A model generated the notes under the pieces. The model was not told the origin of the DNA and did not search any database. It was given only the letters and a program-made list of their open reading frames with translations. A stretch of 64,000 bases of DNA, from positions 372,001 through 436,000 of the forward strand of contig CANMHG010000002.1 in assembly GCA_947497585.1 (NCBI GenBank). Direction: 5' to 3'. The stretch's first letter is position 1, and the number at the start of each line of letters is the position of its first letter. This DNA is from an uncultured Bacillaceae bacterium (GTDB lineage: Bacteria; Bacillota; Bacilli; Bacillales; Bacillaceae_L). Shown in pieces: positions 27,396 to 37,132 of the stretch. Position numbers and translations under genes: made by a program.

Positions 27396-28753
27396 GATTT
27401 AGGAATTTGAATCTCGTATCTTCTTTGTATCTGAATTAGCCTTAATGATAAGCCTATTCCTGCTGCAAGCAATCCTGCGGTTAAGCCAATCCAATATCCT
27501 GGAGCACCTAACTTCGTAAAATTAGCCAAGTAATAGCCTAAAGGTAAGCAAATTAGCCAATAAGCTATAAGCGTCATTACAAAAGCTACATTTACATCCT
27601 TATAGCCTCTAAGCGCTGCCAGAGCAGTTGCTTGGATTGCATCAGATAATTGGAAAAATAAAGCATAAATCAAAAAGTGGGCAGTTAACACAATAACTTC
27701 CGGGTCATTCGAATAAAGGGCCGCAACATCATATCTAAAAAGGACAACTAACAATCCAGTTACTAATGCAATCAACATTGATAACCCTATGCCAAGCCAA
27801 CTATAAACCTTTGCATCTTTAAATCTTTTTGACCCAACTTCAAACCCAACTAAAACTGTTAAAGCCATAGAAATACTTACCGGTATCATATATAGGAAAG
27901 AAACGACATTTAATGCAGTTTGATAGGCAGCAATTGTTGTAATCGCAAATTTGCTAATCAATATTGTAACTACAGCAAACATGCTCGTTTCAAAAAACGT
28001 TGATAACCCCATTGGCACTCCTATTTTTAGGATTTCTTTACTCTCTTTAAGAGATATAGATTTATAGTTTGTAAAGACAGAGTATGTTGAAAAAGGCATT
28101 TTCGTTTTAATAATAAATACTGTAAGCCCTGCAATTACCCAATATGTTAAGGAAGTAGCTAAACCCGCTCCCGCTCCTCCAAGTTCTGGAAATCCCCAGT
28201 GTCCATAAATTAAAACATAGTTTAAAAAGAAGTTCACTGGAAGAGAGCTTAATAAGATAATCATAACAATTCTTGTAATTCCTAAAGCATAGATAAATGA
28301 TCGTAAAACATTAAAAATAAACAATGGAATAATTCCCAAACTTAATCCAACTAAATAATCATGTGCTGTTTTGTGTACACTTGGGGCTAAATTCATAGCA
28401 TCTAAGATAGGATTTAGAATAACAGCACCAACCAAAATAACAATTACTCCAATGATAAAAGCTAGATTGATTCCATTTACAACAACACTAGTTACCTCTT
28501 TATCTTTTTTCTCACCAAATCGCTGCGCAGCTATAGGAGACACTGCTAGTAAGATGCCACTTAAGCCCGTAAATATTGGATTCCATATAGAAGAACCAAT
28601 GGCTACACCAGCCAAATCAGCTGGATTGTATTTACCCGACATAATCGTATTAAAAAACACCATTGAAAACATACCAAGCTGTGTTATTAATATAGGAATT
28701 AACATAATGAATATTAGTTTAATTTTTTCTTTTAATGTATATGTTTGATACAT
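27371..28753 (-). CDS. MATE family efflux transporter
   Basis: This 460-aa protein with twelve membrane segments is of the NorM-type MATE family. The first helix region carries PILITQLGMFSMVFFNTIMSG, and the paired motif around PVSISMALTVLVGFEVGSKR opens the second half. These antiporters export cationic drugs or metabolites in exchange for Na+ or H+; the substrate here is not predictable. The gene is single, starts at ATG 28753 after GGAGATAACCTC, and shares a terminator with the GGDEF gene. Confidence 0.92.
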   Translation of the reverse strand: MYQTYTLKEKIKLIFIMLIPILITQLGMFSMVFFNTIMSGKYNPADLAGVAIGSSIWNPIFTGLSGILLAVSPIAAQRFGEKKDKEVTSVVVNGINLAFIIGVIVILVGAVILNPILDAMNLAPSVHKTAHDYLVGLSLGIIPLFIFNVLRSFIYALGITRIVMIILLSSLPVNFFLNYVLIYGHWGFPELGGAGAGLATSLTYWVIAGLTVFIIKTKMPFSTYSVFTNYKSISLKESKEILKIGVPMGLSTFFETSMFAVVTILISKFAITTIAAYQTALNVVSFLYMIPVSISMALTVLVGFEVGSKRFKDAKVYSWLGIGLSMLIALVTGLLVVLFRYDVAALYSNDPEVIVLTAHFLIYALFFQLSDAIQATALAALRGYKDVNVAFVMTLIAYWLICLPLGYYLANFTKLGAPGYWIGLTAGLLAAGIGLSLRLIQIQRRYEIQIPKSKISPSLY

Positions 28754-28798
28754 GAGGTTATCTCCTATTTTCTAGTTAAGGATACTCAATTCTATAAC

Positions 28799-28830
28799 AA
28801 AAACTCTCCTATGACTAGGAGAGTTTAAAT
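28799..28830 (-). terminator. Terminator after ytwF
   Basis: AAACTCTCCT and AGGAGAGTTT form a perfect 10-bp stem around ATGACT, downstream of the rhodanese gene on the minus strand. Confidence 0.8.
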
Positions 28831-28844
28831 TTTCCAATGTGGTA

Positions 28845-29150
28845 TTATTTTGTTTCACCTGTCCACTCGAGCATACCACCAACCATATTACGTACTTTGT
28901 AACCTTGTTCATGTAAATAATAACAAACATTTTCACTACGGCGACCTGAACGACAAATAAATATGTATTCTTTATCTTTGGAGAAGTAATCAAGATTTGC
29001 TGGAATTTCTCCCATTTTAATGTGCTTAGCACCAGGAACCATACCTACTGCAACTTCCTCGTCTTCACGTACATCGACCAATTCTAACTGCTCGCCATTT
29101 TCAAGTTTCTGCTTAAGTTCTTCAGTTGTAATAATTTCTATTTCAGACAT
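28845..29150 (-). CDS. ytwF: Rhodanese-domain protein YtwF
   Basis: This is a 101-aa single-domain rhodanese. The active-site loop is CRSGRRS with its persulfide cysteine, preceded by LVDVREDEEVAVG and ended by GGMLEW, all hallmark positions. Such proteins relay sulfane sulfur; the acceptor is unknown. The ATG at 29150 has an AAGGAAAGG site, and the longer frame upstream lacks one. Its position next to leuS, with its own terminators, matches B. subtilis ytwF. Confidence 0.9.
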   Translation of the reverse strand: MSEIEIITTEELKQKLENGEQLELVDVREDEEVAVGMVPGAKHIKMGEIPANLDYFSKDKEYIFICRSGRRSENVCYYLHEQGYKVRNMVGGMLEWTGETK

Positions 29151-29201
29151 TAAAATCCATTCCTTTCCTTCAACTAGTGATATTATAGCAAAATGAAAAT
29201 A

Positions 29202-29236
29202 AAAACGCACAGGTTCAAATGAACCTTGTGCGTTCC
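29202..29236 (-). terminator. Terminator after leuS
   Basis: AACGCACAGGTTCA and TGAACCTTGTGCGTT pair almost perfectly around AA, directly after the leuS stop. Confidence 0.88.
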
Positions 29237-29239
29237 ATC

Positions 29240-31660
29240 TTAGTTTGCTACGATGTTTACTAATTTACCTGGTACCGCGATTACTTTTCGAACCGTTTTA
29301 CCTTCAATTTGCTCTTTTACTAATTCATCAGCCATCGCAATCTCTTCTAGTTTTTCGCGTGTTGCATCAGTTGGTACGTTTAACTTCGCTTTAACTTTTC
29401 CATTTACCTGAATTACAATTTCAATTTCATCCTCGACTAGCTTACCTTCATCAAAAGCAGGCCATGCCTCATAAGAAATTGTATTAGTATTACCAAGCTT
29501 CTCCCATAACTCTTCGGCAAGATGTGGGGCAACCGGTGAAAGTAATTTTACAAATCCTTCAATATAGATCTTAGGTAAAGTTGTCGCTTTATACGCTTCA
29601 TTAATAAAGACCATTAGTTGTGAAATAGCAGTATTAAAACGCAATCCCTCATAATCTTCGGTAACCTTTTTAACTGTTTGGTGATATACACGCTCTAGAG
29701 CATGACCTTGGTCATCGCCACCAGATATCTTTTCAGTTACTTTACCGTTTTCTTCTACCAACAAGCGCCATACGCGGTCTAGGAATCGGCGAGAGCCATC
29801 CAAGCCTTTTTCTGACCAAGCAATTGATGCATCTAATGGCCCCATGAACATTTCGTATAAACGCAATGTATCAGCACCATGACTTTTAATAATATCATCA
29901 GGATTTACCACATTTCCTTTTGATTTACTCATTTTTTCATTATTTTCACCAAGTATCATACCTTGGTTAAATAATTTTTGGAATGGTTCCTTCGTTGAAA
30001 CGACTCCGATATCATATAAAACTTTATGCCAGAAACGAGCATATAATAAATGTAAAACAGCATGTTCTGCTCCGCCAATATAGATATCAACTGGTAACCA
30101 CCGTTTTAACTTTTCTGGGTCTGCAAGTTGTTCACTATTTGTTGGATCAATATAACGTAAATAATACCAGCAGCTACCTGCCCATTGAGGCATCGTATTT
30201 GTTTCACGACGTCCCTTTTTACCAGTTTCTTCATCAACAACATTTACCCAGTCTGAGATATTCGCAAGAGGTGATTCTCCAGTTCCCGAAGGACGGATTT
30301 CTTTTGTTTTAGGTAAGGTTAAAGGCAATTGATCTTCAGGTACCGCAGTCATTGTGCCATCTTCCCAATGGATTATTGGAATTGGCTCTCCCCAGTAACG
30401 TTGACGACTGAATAACCAGTCACGTAGGCGATACGTAACCTTTTTCTCACCTTTTCCATTTTCCTCTAACCATGAGATCATCTTAGAAATGGCTTCTTCT
30501 TTTCCTAATCCATTTAAGAACTCAGAGTTAACGTGCTCACCATCGCCGGTGTATGCTTCTTTCGTAACATCTCCACCAGCAACAACTTCTTTGATTGACA
30601 AGTCAAATTTTACTGCGAATTCATGATCTCGCTCATCGTGTCCCGGCACAGCCATGATAGCACCTGTTCCGTAGGTTGCTAATACATAATCAGCAATCCA
30701 AATTGGCATCTTCTCACCATTTACTGGATTAATTGCGTATGCACCTGTGAAAACGCCAGTTTTATCTTTTGCTAAGTCTGTTCGTTCTAAGTCACTCTTC
30801 ATTTTTACTTTATCTAAATAGGCTTCTACCACTACTTTTTGGTCAACCGTCGTTATTTTACTAACGAAAGCATGCTCCGGTGCTAAAACAGCATACGTTG
30901 CACCAAATAAAGTATCCGGTCTAGTCGTGAATACAGTAAAGGTTTCATCATGACCATCAATTTCAAACGTTACATGTGCACCCTCTGAACGACCGATCCA
31001 ATTGCGTTGCATTTCTTTTAAGCTTTCAGGCCAATCTAATTCTTCAAGATCTTCTAATAAACGATCTCCATATGCAGTGATTTTAAGCATCCACTGCTTC
31101 ATTGGACGGCGCTCAACCGGGTGACCGCCACGCTCACTTTTCCCATCAATTACTTCTTCGTTTGCTAGCACTGTTCCCAATGCAGGACACCAGTTAACAG
31201 CAACCTCATCAATATAAGCTAGGCCTTTTTCATAAAGTTTTATGAATATCCATTGTGTCCACTTATAATATTCTGGATCTGTCGTGTTAACTTCACGATC
31301 CCAATCATAAGAAAAACCTAATTCCTTGATTTGACGACGAAATGTATTAATGTTTTGTTCTGTGAATTCCGCTGGATCATTTCCTGTATCTAATGCATAT
31401 TGTTCCGCCGGAAGTCCAAAAGCATCCCAGCCCATTGGATGTAGTACATTATAGCCCTGCATACGCTTCATTCTTGATAAGATGTCAGTAGCTGTATAGC
31501 CCTCTGGGTGTCCTACATGAAGTCCTGCTCCAGAAGGATAAGGAAACATGTCTAATGCGTAAAACTTCCTCTTTTCAACTTCTTCATTTGTTTTAAATGT
31601 CTTATTACTTTCCCAATGTGTTTGCCACTTCTTTTCAATCTCAAGATGATTGAAACTCAT
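29240..31660 (-). CDS. leuS: Leucyl-tRNA synthetase
   Basis: This 806-aa class I synthetase charges tRNA-Leu. The HIGH equivalent is HVGHPEGY near residue 49. The CP1 editing domain spans ~220-410 and contains the conserved TTRPDTLFG. The catalytic loop is KMSKSKGN near 577, followed by the anticodon-binding and C-terminal domains. The frame runs 14 codons further upstream, but ATG 31660 has GAGGAGGAAGG and gives the standard N-terminus [13 protein letters not shown]. Expression is controlled by the T-box leader immediately upstream. Confidence 0.98.
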   Translation of the reverse strand: MSFNHLEIEKKWQTHWESNKTFKTNEEVEKRKFYALDMFPYPSGAGLHVGHPEGYTATDILSRMKRMQGYNVLHPMGWDAFGLPAEQYALDTGNDPAEFTEQNINTFRRQIKELGFSYDWDREVNTTDPEYYKWTQWIFIKLYEKGLAYIDEVAVNWCPALGTVLANEEVIDGKSERGGHPVERRPMKQWMLKITAYGDRLLEDLEELDWPESLKEMQRNWIGRSEGAHVTFEIDGHDETFTVFTTRPDTLFGATYAVLAPEHAFVSKITTVDQKVVVEAYLDKVKMKSDLERTDLAKDKTGVFTGAYAINPVNGEKMPIWIADYVLATYGTGAIMAVPGHDERDHEFAVKFDLSIKEVVAGGDVTKEAYTGDGEHVNSEFLNGLGKEEAISKMISWLEENGKGEKKVTYRLRDWLFSRQRYWGEPIPIIHWEDGTMTAVPEDQLPLTLPKTKEIRPSGTGESPLANISDWVNVVDEETGKKGRRETNTMPQWAGSCWYYLRYIDPTNSEQLADPEKLKRWLPVDIYIGGAEHAVLHLLYARFWHKVLYDIGVVSTKEPFQKLFNQGMILGENNEKMSKSKGNVVNPDDIIKSHGADTLRLYEMFMGPLDASIAWSEKGLDGSRRFLDRVWRLLVEENGKVTEKISGGDDQGHALERVYHQTVKKVTEDYEGLRFNTAISQLMVFINEAYKATTLPKIYIEGFVKLLSPVAPHLAEELWEKLGNTNTISYEAWPAFDEGKLVEDEIEIVIQVNGKVKAKLNVPTDATREKLEEIAMADELVKEQIEGKTVRKVIAVPGKLVNIVAN

Positions 31661-31721
31661 ATGAACCTTCCTCCTCTGTATTATCAAATGCTTTCTTACC
31701 ATTTTGTACGTTTTTGAACAT

Positions 31722-31960
31722 AAAAAAACCTCTCATCCCATAAAAGGGACGAGAGGTTATATGTATAACTCCCGCGGTACCACCCAAATTAGTGTACGTA
31801 CGTCACTCACTTCATTACTCCTTAACGCGGATAAGACGGCAAATACTACTTTGAAAGCAATTTGCTTTCGTTCACATCTGCAACTCAAAGGCGAGTTCAT
31901 GAACTAACAATGATTGACTTGCACCACCCGTCAACTCTCTGGACATGTTCTATTCATTAC
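31722..31960 (-). promoter_or_regulatory. T-box riboswitch of leuS
   Basis: On the minus strand the T-box core GGGTGGTACCGCGGG (31785-31771) is followed by a strong terminator hairpin (AACCTCTCGTCCC / GGGATGAGAGGTT plus T run, 31753-31722). About 110 bases upstream GAACTC contains the specifier CTC (31895-31893), a leucine codon, within the stem I region that begins near 31955. Uncharged tRNA-Leu should stabilise the antiterminator and switch leuS on. Confidence 0.95.
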
Positions 31961-32149
31961 TATTCCTTTTCTCGGTTATTACTGTATTTTCTTAAGTATA
32001 TTGAGTATTGTATAGAATTTGGTAAAGAACTGCAAGACCCTTTATGAAAATAGGCTTAATTAATATTTTCTATCCATCATTGATTCTACTATTCGTACAT
32101 TATTTATAAGCTCATCAATTCACAAACTGTACATAAAGTAACGCTTTTT

Positions 32150-32192
32150 TGTGGCCTGCGTCACAAAATCTGGAAAGTAAACGCTTTATTAT
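32150..32192 (+). promoter_or_regulatory. FNR-type site and promoter of nirK
   Basis: TGTGG-CCTGCG-TCACA (32150-32165) differs from the Bacillus Fnr consensus TGTGA-N6-TCACA by one base. TATTAT at 32187-32192 makes a good -10. If transcription starts near 32199, the site is centred at -41.5, the standard position for FNR-type activation. This predicts induction of nirK when oxygen is low. The remainder of 31961-32149 is AT-rich with no other site that I can name. Confidence 0.65.
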
Positions 32193-32245
32193 AAGGGTGT
32201 AGATAAAAAACAAATTTATGAAAAACAATTTATGGAGGTAATCGT

Positions 32246-33310
32246 ATGAACAGTCGATTCAAAATGGTATTCATTTTAGCTTTATCTTCTATGGTTATAC
32301 TAGCTGGATGTAATTCAAGCGCTACTGATGAGAGTTCAAAAAAAGATGGTGTAGTAGAGGCAGCTGCTTCTACTAATGAAGTAGAAGTTATTGCACCACA
32401 TAAAGATCTAAACCAAGAACCAATCCCAGTAAAAATAGAGAGAATTGGAGAAAATGAAGTAAATGTTGAAATGACTTCTCAAATCACCGACATTGAAATT
32501 AGCCCAGATTACAATTATAAAGCATGGACATTTAACGGTGAAGCTCCAGGACCTGTAGTAGTTGTTAAAGAAGGCGACATGATAAACTTCACCTTAAAAA
32601 ATATGGACCCTGCTATTCCACACAGCATGGACTTTCACGCAGTGCACGCAGCTCCTTCAAAAGGATTTGCGAATGTAGAACCTGATGAAACCGGGACATT
32701 CAGATACCCTGCAAACAAGCCAGGTGTGTTCATGTACCACTGTGGTACAGCACCAGTATTATCTCATATAGCAAATGGTATGCATGGTACAATAATCGTT
32801 ATGCCTAAAGATGGATATCCAAACGATGCAGAAATAGATCGCGAATTCGTCCTGATTCAAAATGAATGGTACAAATATAATGATATTAATGATTTTATGA
32901 ATGGTGTGCCAAGTCAAGTTGTATTCTCAACAAAAGCTCTTAAAGAAGGTGACCGCAATACAAACGGAGATACTTTCTCTTTGAAAAACGAACCTTTATT
33001 AGCTAAAGTTGGTGACCGCATTAGAATTTATGTTAATAACGTTGGACCGAATGAGGTAAGCTCATTCCACGTAGTTGGAACTGTATTTGATGATGTATAT
33101 ATCGATGGAAACCCATATAACCATATGCAAGGCTTACAAACTGTTATGTTACCTGCTAGTGGTGGTGCTGTAGTTGAATTCACTGTAACAGAAGTAGGGA
33201 ACTATCCAATTGTTACTCACCAATTTAATCATGCCCAAAAAGGAGCAGTAGCAATGTTAAAAGTAACTGAAGATGGCAAAGACGATGGTAAAGCTGTTGG
33301 AGGACATTGA
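32246..33310 (+). CDS. nirK: Copper-containing nitrite reductase, lipoprotein form
   Basis: This 354-aa enzyme reduces nitrite to nitric oxide outside the membrane. The signal peptide ends in the lipobox LAGC (Cys22). Two cupredoxin domains follow. Type 1 copper ligands are visible as His126, Cys166, His174 and Met179. Type 2 ligands are His131, His165 and His325 (PIVTHQFNHA). The catalytic Asp129 in HSMDFH and His275 in SSFHVVG are both present, so the enzyme should be active rather than a plain multicopper oxidase. Membrane anchoring suits a Gram-positive cell without periplasm. ATG 32246 follows TGGAGGT. It stands alone between leuS and the hydroxybutyrate operon; no other denitrification gene is in the window. 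Confidence 0.93.
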   Translation: MNSRFKMVFILALSSMVILAGCNSSATDESSKKDGVVEAAASTNEVEVIAPHKDLNQEPIPVKIERIGENEVNVEMTSQITDIEISPDYNYKAWTFNGEAPGPVVVVKEGDMINFTLKNMDPAIPHSMDFHAVHAAPSKGFANVEPDETGTFRYPANKPGVFMYHCGTAPVLSHIANGMHGTIIVMPKDGYPNDAEIDREFVLIQNEWYKYNDINDFMNGVPSQVVFSTKALKEGDRNTNGDTFSLKNEPLLAKVGDRIRIYVNNVGPNEVSSFHVVGTVFDDVYIDGNPYNHMQGLQTVMLPASGGAVVEFTVTEVGNYPIVTHQFNHAQKGAVAMLKVTEDGKDDGKAVGGH

Positions 33311-33345
33311 TTAGAAGGTAGTAAAATAGAATAGTAGTATAAAAG

Positions 33346-33382
33346 TAAAAGAACCTCTAGTACTCACTAAAGGTTCTTTTTC
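33346..33382. terminator. Bidirectional terminator between nirK and bdhA
   Basis: AAAAGAACCTCTAGT and ACTAAAGGTTCTTTT pair with one mismatch around ACTC, between convergent genes. Confidence 0.85.
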
Positions 33383-33385
33383 ATA

Positions 33386-34162
33386 TTATTGAGCTGTATA
33401 CCCACCATCAATTACACAAGCTTGACCAGTGATTCCTTTTGCATGATCACTAGCTAAGAACATCACATAACTTGCGATTTCATCCACTTGAAGTAATCTT
33501 CTTTGAGGCACTAATGGATAAATAACCTCTTCTAATACACTTTCTAATGGAACATTTCTAGTTTTCGCCAAGTCACTTAACTGATTACGTACAAGAGGTG
33601 TATCAACATAACCTGGACATACAGCATTTACTGTAATTCCGTGTGCCGCTCCCTCTAGTGCTGCAACCTTAGTTAAACCGATTACTCCATGCTTTGCACT
33701 ATTATATGCAGCTTTTCCAGCAAAACCAACTAAACCATTAATAGATGCCATGTTAATAACTCTACCAAACTGTTGGTTCTTCATGATTGGAAACACATGC
33801 TTAATTGCCTTAAATGGTGCGGTAAGCATGATTGAGATTAATTGTTCAAACTTTTCGCTAGGGAAATCTTCAATGTTTGCAACGTGTTGAAGTCCTGCGT
33901 TATTTATCAAACAGTCTATTCTTCCATAATGATTTACTACTTGGTCCAGAGCCTGTTTCATCTCATCTTCATCAGTTACGTTGCATTTAATTCCTATTAC
34001 GTCATAGCCTTTCTCTGTTAAGGCTTGTGCTGCTTCTTTTACCCCTGCTTCATCTAAATCTGAGAGTGCCACCTTTGCCCCGTTTTCAGCAAAGGTTCTG
34101 CCAATTTCAAGACCAATTCCTCTTGCTGCACCTGTTATGAAAACAACTTTATTATCAACCAC
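33386..34162 (-). CDS. bdhA: 3-Hydroxybutyrate dehydrogenase
   Basis: This 258-aa short-chain dehydrogenase has the cofactor loop TGAARGIG near the N-terminus, NNAGLQHV, catalytic Ser in NMASINGLVG, and YNSAKHG with Tyr and Lys. The sequence AGLQHVANIEDFP and the C-terminal VIDGGYTAQ are typical of D-3-hydroxybutyrate dehydrogenase. It oxidises 3-hydroxybutyrate to acetoacetate with NAD+, and the CoA-transferase encoded upstream then activates acetoacetate. The start is GTG at 34162. It is the last gene of the sigma-54 operon scoA-scoB-gntP-bdhA. Confidence 0.93.
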   Translation of the reverse strand: MVDNKVVFITGAARGIGLEIGRTFAENGAKVALSDLDEAGVKEAAQALTEKGYDVIGIKCNVTDEDEMKQALDQVVNHYGRIDCLINNAGLQHVANIEDFPSEKFEQLISIMLTAPFKAIKHVFPIMKNQQFGRVINMASINGLVGFAGKAAYNSAKHGVIGLTKVAALEGAAHGITVNAVCPGYVDTPLVRNQLSDLAKTRNVPLESVLEEVIYPLVPQRRLLQVDEIASYVMFLASDHAKGITGQACVIDGGYTAQ

Positions 34163-34188
34163 GTTACAACCGTCCCTTCCCTGTTAAA

Positions 34189-35508
34189 TTATATACCTAA
34201 ACCAATTGAGAATAACGCAATAGCAAGTGCTAAACCGATTAACGGTACAATTACTGTTACAATTCCAACTGCACCATATGCATCTTTATGTGTCTCACCA
34301 CAGATTGCTCGAACTGTTGTTACAACATATCCATTATGCGGTAAAGAATCTAATGCCCCTGAAGAAATTGCTACTGTTCTATGAAGTGCTTCCGTATTAA
34401 CTCCTAAATCCATATAATGCGGTGCTAGTAATGGTAATGCAATTGCCTGGCCACCAGAAGCTGAACCTGTCATCCCAGCAATTACACTTACCGCAATAGC
34501 TCCTCCAATTAATGGACTACCAGGAATGCTTGTCATTGCCTCAACAGCAACCCCGAATGCTGGTACTGCTTTAGCTACTCCTCCAAATCCAACTACAGCT
34601 GCTGTATTACCGATAGCAACTAAAGCTCCCATTGTTCCGTCCGAAACTGCATTCCAGAATGAAGTGAAATATTTTCGATTTAATAAGTATGTTGCAATTA
34701 CCCCACCTAATAATGCAATAATTAACGCAGATTGTTTTAATGAATCATGGAAAATAAATGAAATAATAAGTACAACTAAAAGTGGAATTAAACCAACAAT
34801 TGGATTAGGTAATTTCTTATCTGCAACTACTGGGTCATTTTTACGAGCAACGAATCTTTCTCCATTTGATACTGCTTTCGTGATCATACGTTTTAACCAC
34901 CAGTAGCCGAATACTGCCATAAACACTGCAACAATTAAACTAACTTCCCAACCAGCGTATGGAGTTGTGCCTAAATGCTCAATTGGAATCCAGTTTTGGA
35001 TTTCAGGTGAACCTGCTGAAGTCATTGTGAATGTTACTGAACCAAATGCTAGTGCAGCAGGAATAAAGCGACGTGGAAGGTCTGCTTGTTTAAATAAACT
35101 TAGAGCCATTGGATATACAGAGAATGCTACTACGAATAAGCTAACTCCACCGTATGTTAAAATTGCACAGGCAGCAACTACTGCTAATACAGCTTGTTTC
35201 ATACCTAGCTTATCAACTACCCATTTAGATACACTATCTGCTGCTCCACTATCTTCCATAACCTTCCCGAAGATTGAACCTAGTAAGAACATCAAATACC
35301 AAGAAGCAACAAACCCAGAAAAACCAGTCATATAGTTTGTTACTAGATTTGCTCCACCATCTGGAGCTAACTGTGGAAACAATGGTAATCCACTTAATAC
35401 TGCAACGAATAATGCACATAGTGGTCCTGCTACTAATAAATTCATGCCCTTCATTGTTAAATAAATTAAAAGTGCTAAGCCGCCAATAAGACCTATCATA
35501 CTAAGCAT
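34189..35508 (-). CDS. GntP-family permease, probably for 3-hydroxybutyrate
   Basis: This 439-aa carrier of about twelve membrane segments belongs to the GntP gluconate/H+ symporter family (GLIGGLALLIYLTMKGMNLL at the start; TGSASGGQAIALPLLAPHY; SGALDSLPHNGYVVTT). Family members take up gluconate or short hydroxy acids. Placement between the CoA-transferase and hydroxybutyrate dehydrogenase genes makes 3-hydroxybutyrate or acetoacetate the likely substrate; this is inferred from context. ATG 35508 is preceded by AGGGGGA. Confidence 0.88.
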   Translation of the reverse strand: MLSMIGLIGGLALLIYLTMKGMNLLVAGPLCALFVAVLSGLPLFPQLAPDGGANLVTNYMTGFSGFVASWYLMFLLGSIFGKVMEDSGAADSVSKWVVDKLGMKQAVLAVVAACAILTYGGVSLFVVAFSVYPMALSLFKQADLPRRFIPAALAFGSVTFTMTSAGSPEIQNWIPIEHLGTTPYAGWEVSLIVAVFMAVFGYWWLKRMITKAVSNGERFVARKNDPVVADKKLPNPIVGLIPLLVVLIISFIFHDSLKQSALIIALLGGVIATYLLNRKYFTSFWNAVSDGTMGALVAIGNTAAVVGFGGVAKAVPAFGVAVEAMTSIPGSPLIGGAIAVSVIAGMTGSASGGQAIALPLLAPHYMDLGVNTEALHRTVAISSGALDSLPHNGYVVTTVRAICGETHKDAYGAVGIVTVIVPLIGLALAIALFSIGLGI

Positions 35509-35537
35509 TAATTTTCCCCCTATCTTTCATTCATATT

Positions 35538-36200
35538 TTAATAAATATTTACATCCTCTATAATTAAATCTGGTTCCGTTGATTGTTGAATATCCTCGAT
35601 TGAGTAACCCTCAAATACTTCAATTAGTTTTAGCCCTTTTTCTGTTACATCAATTACAGCTCGATCAGTAATGATTCGATTGACAACATTTTTTCCTGTT
35701 AAAGGAAGGCTACATTCATTAACAATTTTCGGATCTCCATTTTTGCTAACATGATCCATAATAACAATGATTTTTCTCGCACCGTGTACGAGGTCCATTG
35801 CTCCACCCATGCCCTTAATCATTTTCCCTGGAATCATCCAGTTTGCAAGATCACCAGACTTTGAAACTTCCATTCCACCTAATATTGCGATATCCACATG
35901 CCCACCTCTGATCATTCCAAAGGATTCAGCACTATCAAAATAAGAAGCTCCCTTAATTGCTGTAACAGTTTCCTTCCCAGCATTAATTAAATCTGGATCA
36001 ACTTCTTCTTTTGATGGATAAGGTCCAATCCCTAACAATCCATTCTCAGATTGCAGAACTACCTGCTTGTCGTGTTGAATATAATTCGCAACTAGTGTTG
36101 GCATACCAATTCCTAGATTTACATAGAAACCGCTTTCAATTTCCTGCTCAGCTCTTCTTGCAATTTTTTCACGTATGGCCTGTTTATCTAACTGTGTCAA
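35538..36200 (-). CDS. scoB: 3-Oxoacid CoA-transferase subunit B
   Basis: This 220-aa beta subunit of succinyl-CoA:acetoacetate CoA-transferase carries the catalytic glutamate in [26 protein letters not shown] and [12 protein letters not shown] are the usual family blocks. With ScoA it transfers CoA from succinyl-CoA to acetoacetate, giving acetoacetyl-CoA for thiolysis. Translation starts at TTG 36200 behind AGGAGGGG. It lies 16 bases after scoA. Confidence 0.95.
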   Translation of the reverse strand: MTQLDKQAIREKIARRAEQEIESGFYVNLGIGMPTLVANYIQHDKQVVLQSENGLLGIGPYPSKEEVDPDLINAGKETVTAIKGASYFDSAESFGMIRGGHVDIAILGGMEVSKSGDLANWMIPGKMIKGMGGAMDLVHGARKIIVIMDHVSKNGDPKIVNECSLPLTGKNVVNRIITDRAVIDVTEKGLKLIEVFEGYSIEDIQQSTEPDLIIEDVNIY

Positions 36201-36216
36201 AAAGTACCCCTCCTTT

Positions 36217-36903
36217 CTATGAAACTGTTAGTCTTTCAATTCGTTTTTCTTGCTTGCCAACAATTAAACGTTGAATGTAGATGCTAGGAGTATGAATTTC
36301 ATTAGGATTTAAGTCTCCAATTTCAAAGATCTCTTCGACTTCAGCAATTGTAACCTTACCCGCTGCAGCAATCATCGGATTAAAGTTTCTGGCTGTTTTA
36401 TTATAAATAAGATTACCCATTTTATCTGCCTTACTGGCTCTAACCAAACTAAAATCAGCAACTAGGGCCTTTTCTAAAATATACTCTTTTCCATTAAACT
36501 CCCTAACTTCTTTTCCTTCGGCAACTGGAGTCCCTACACCAGCCGGTGTATAAAAAGCTGGGATTCCTGCCCCACCTGCGCGAATCCGTTCAGCTAGCGT
36601 ACCTTGTGGTGTGAGTTCAACTTCCAGTTCACCAGCGAGAACCTGTCTTTCGAATTCCTTGTTTTCACCAACATAAGAACCTATCATCTTTTTGATTTGC
36701 CTATTCCTTAACAATAAGCCTAGTCCCCAATCGTCAACTCCACAGTTATTGGAAATAACAGTTAGATCCTTAACACCTGTTTCAACTAAAGCCAAAATTA
36801 GATTTTCAGGAATACCTACTAATCCGAAGCCTCCAACCATAAGTGTTGAGCCATCTTTGATATCCTTTACAGCATCTACAAATGAAGTAAATACAGGTTT
36901 CAT
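36217..36903 (-). CDS. scoA: 3-Oxoacid CoA-transferase subunit A
   Basis: This 228-aa alpha subunit has [13 protein letters not shown] near the N-terminus, [23 protein letters not shown] and NKTARNFNP, all signature blocks of subunit A. The ATG at 36903 follows AAGGAGGAAG; the frame is open ten codons further up but without a ribosome site. It is the first gene of the operon, 40 bases downstream of a sigma-54 promoter. Confidence 0.95.
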   Translation of the reverse strand: MKPVFTSFVDAVKDIKDGSTLMVGGFGLVGIPENLILALVETGVKDLTVISNNCGVDDWGLGLLLRNRQIKKMIGSYVGENKEFERQVLAGELEVELTPQGTLAERIRAGGAGIPAFYTPAGVGTPVAEGKEVREFNGKEYILEKALVADFSLVRASKADKMGNLIYNKTARNFNPMIAAAGKVTIAEVEEIFEIGDLNPNEIHTPSIYIQRLIVGKQEKRIERLTVS

Positions 36904-36942
36904 TTTCTTCCTCCTTTCTATGTTTTCGTTCACTATTTAATA

Positions 36943-36960
36943 ATGCAAGTACCGTGCCAA
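36943..36960 (-). promoter_or_regulatory. Sigma-54 (SigL) promoter of the scoAB-gntP-bdhA operon
   Basis: On the minus strand TTGGCAC-GGTAC-TTGCAT has the invariant GG (-24) and GC (-12) ten bases apart and matches the TTGGCACG-N4-TTGC consensus almost perfectly. It lies about 40 bases before the scoA start. Transcription must need an enhancer-binding activator, and one is encoded next door. Confidence 0.92.
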
Positions 36961-37023
36961 CTTTTCAAAAACGCATATTGTTCACACTTTTTTCACTTTT
37001 CACTGAATTAAGCTCAACTTTTT

Positions 37024-37128
37024 TTCCGGAATTCTGGAATAGCAATGAGTCAAACTACGTGAAAACGCTTTCTGAAGTACTTAAATTAAAAATTCCAGAA
37101 ATCCGGAATGGTTTCCGAATTTCTGGAA
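37024..37128. promoter_or_regulatory. Three inverted-repeat upstream activator sites
   Basis: TTCCGGAATTCTGGAAT (37024-37040), ATTCCAGAAATCCGGAAT (37092-37109) and TTCCGAATTTCTGGAA (37113-37128) are variants of one palindrome, ATTCC.GAA..TTC.GGAAT. They lie 65-185 bases upstream of the sigma-54 promoter, the usual distance for enhancer sites. They are the probable binding sites of the adjacent regulator. Confidence 0.75.
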
Positions 37129-37132
37129 TATC

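Noticed and set aside
31704..32047. Two short plus-strand open frames upstream of nirK
   Set aside because: They lie antisense to the leuS T-box and have no start signals.
32246..33310. nirK as laccase or other multicopper oxidase
   Set aside because: Only two cupredoxin domains, and the type 1 and type 2 ligands plus the Asp and His of nitrite reductase are all in place.
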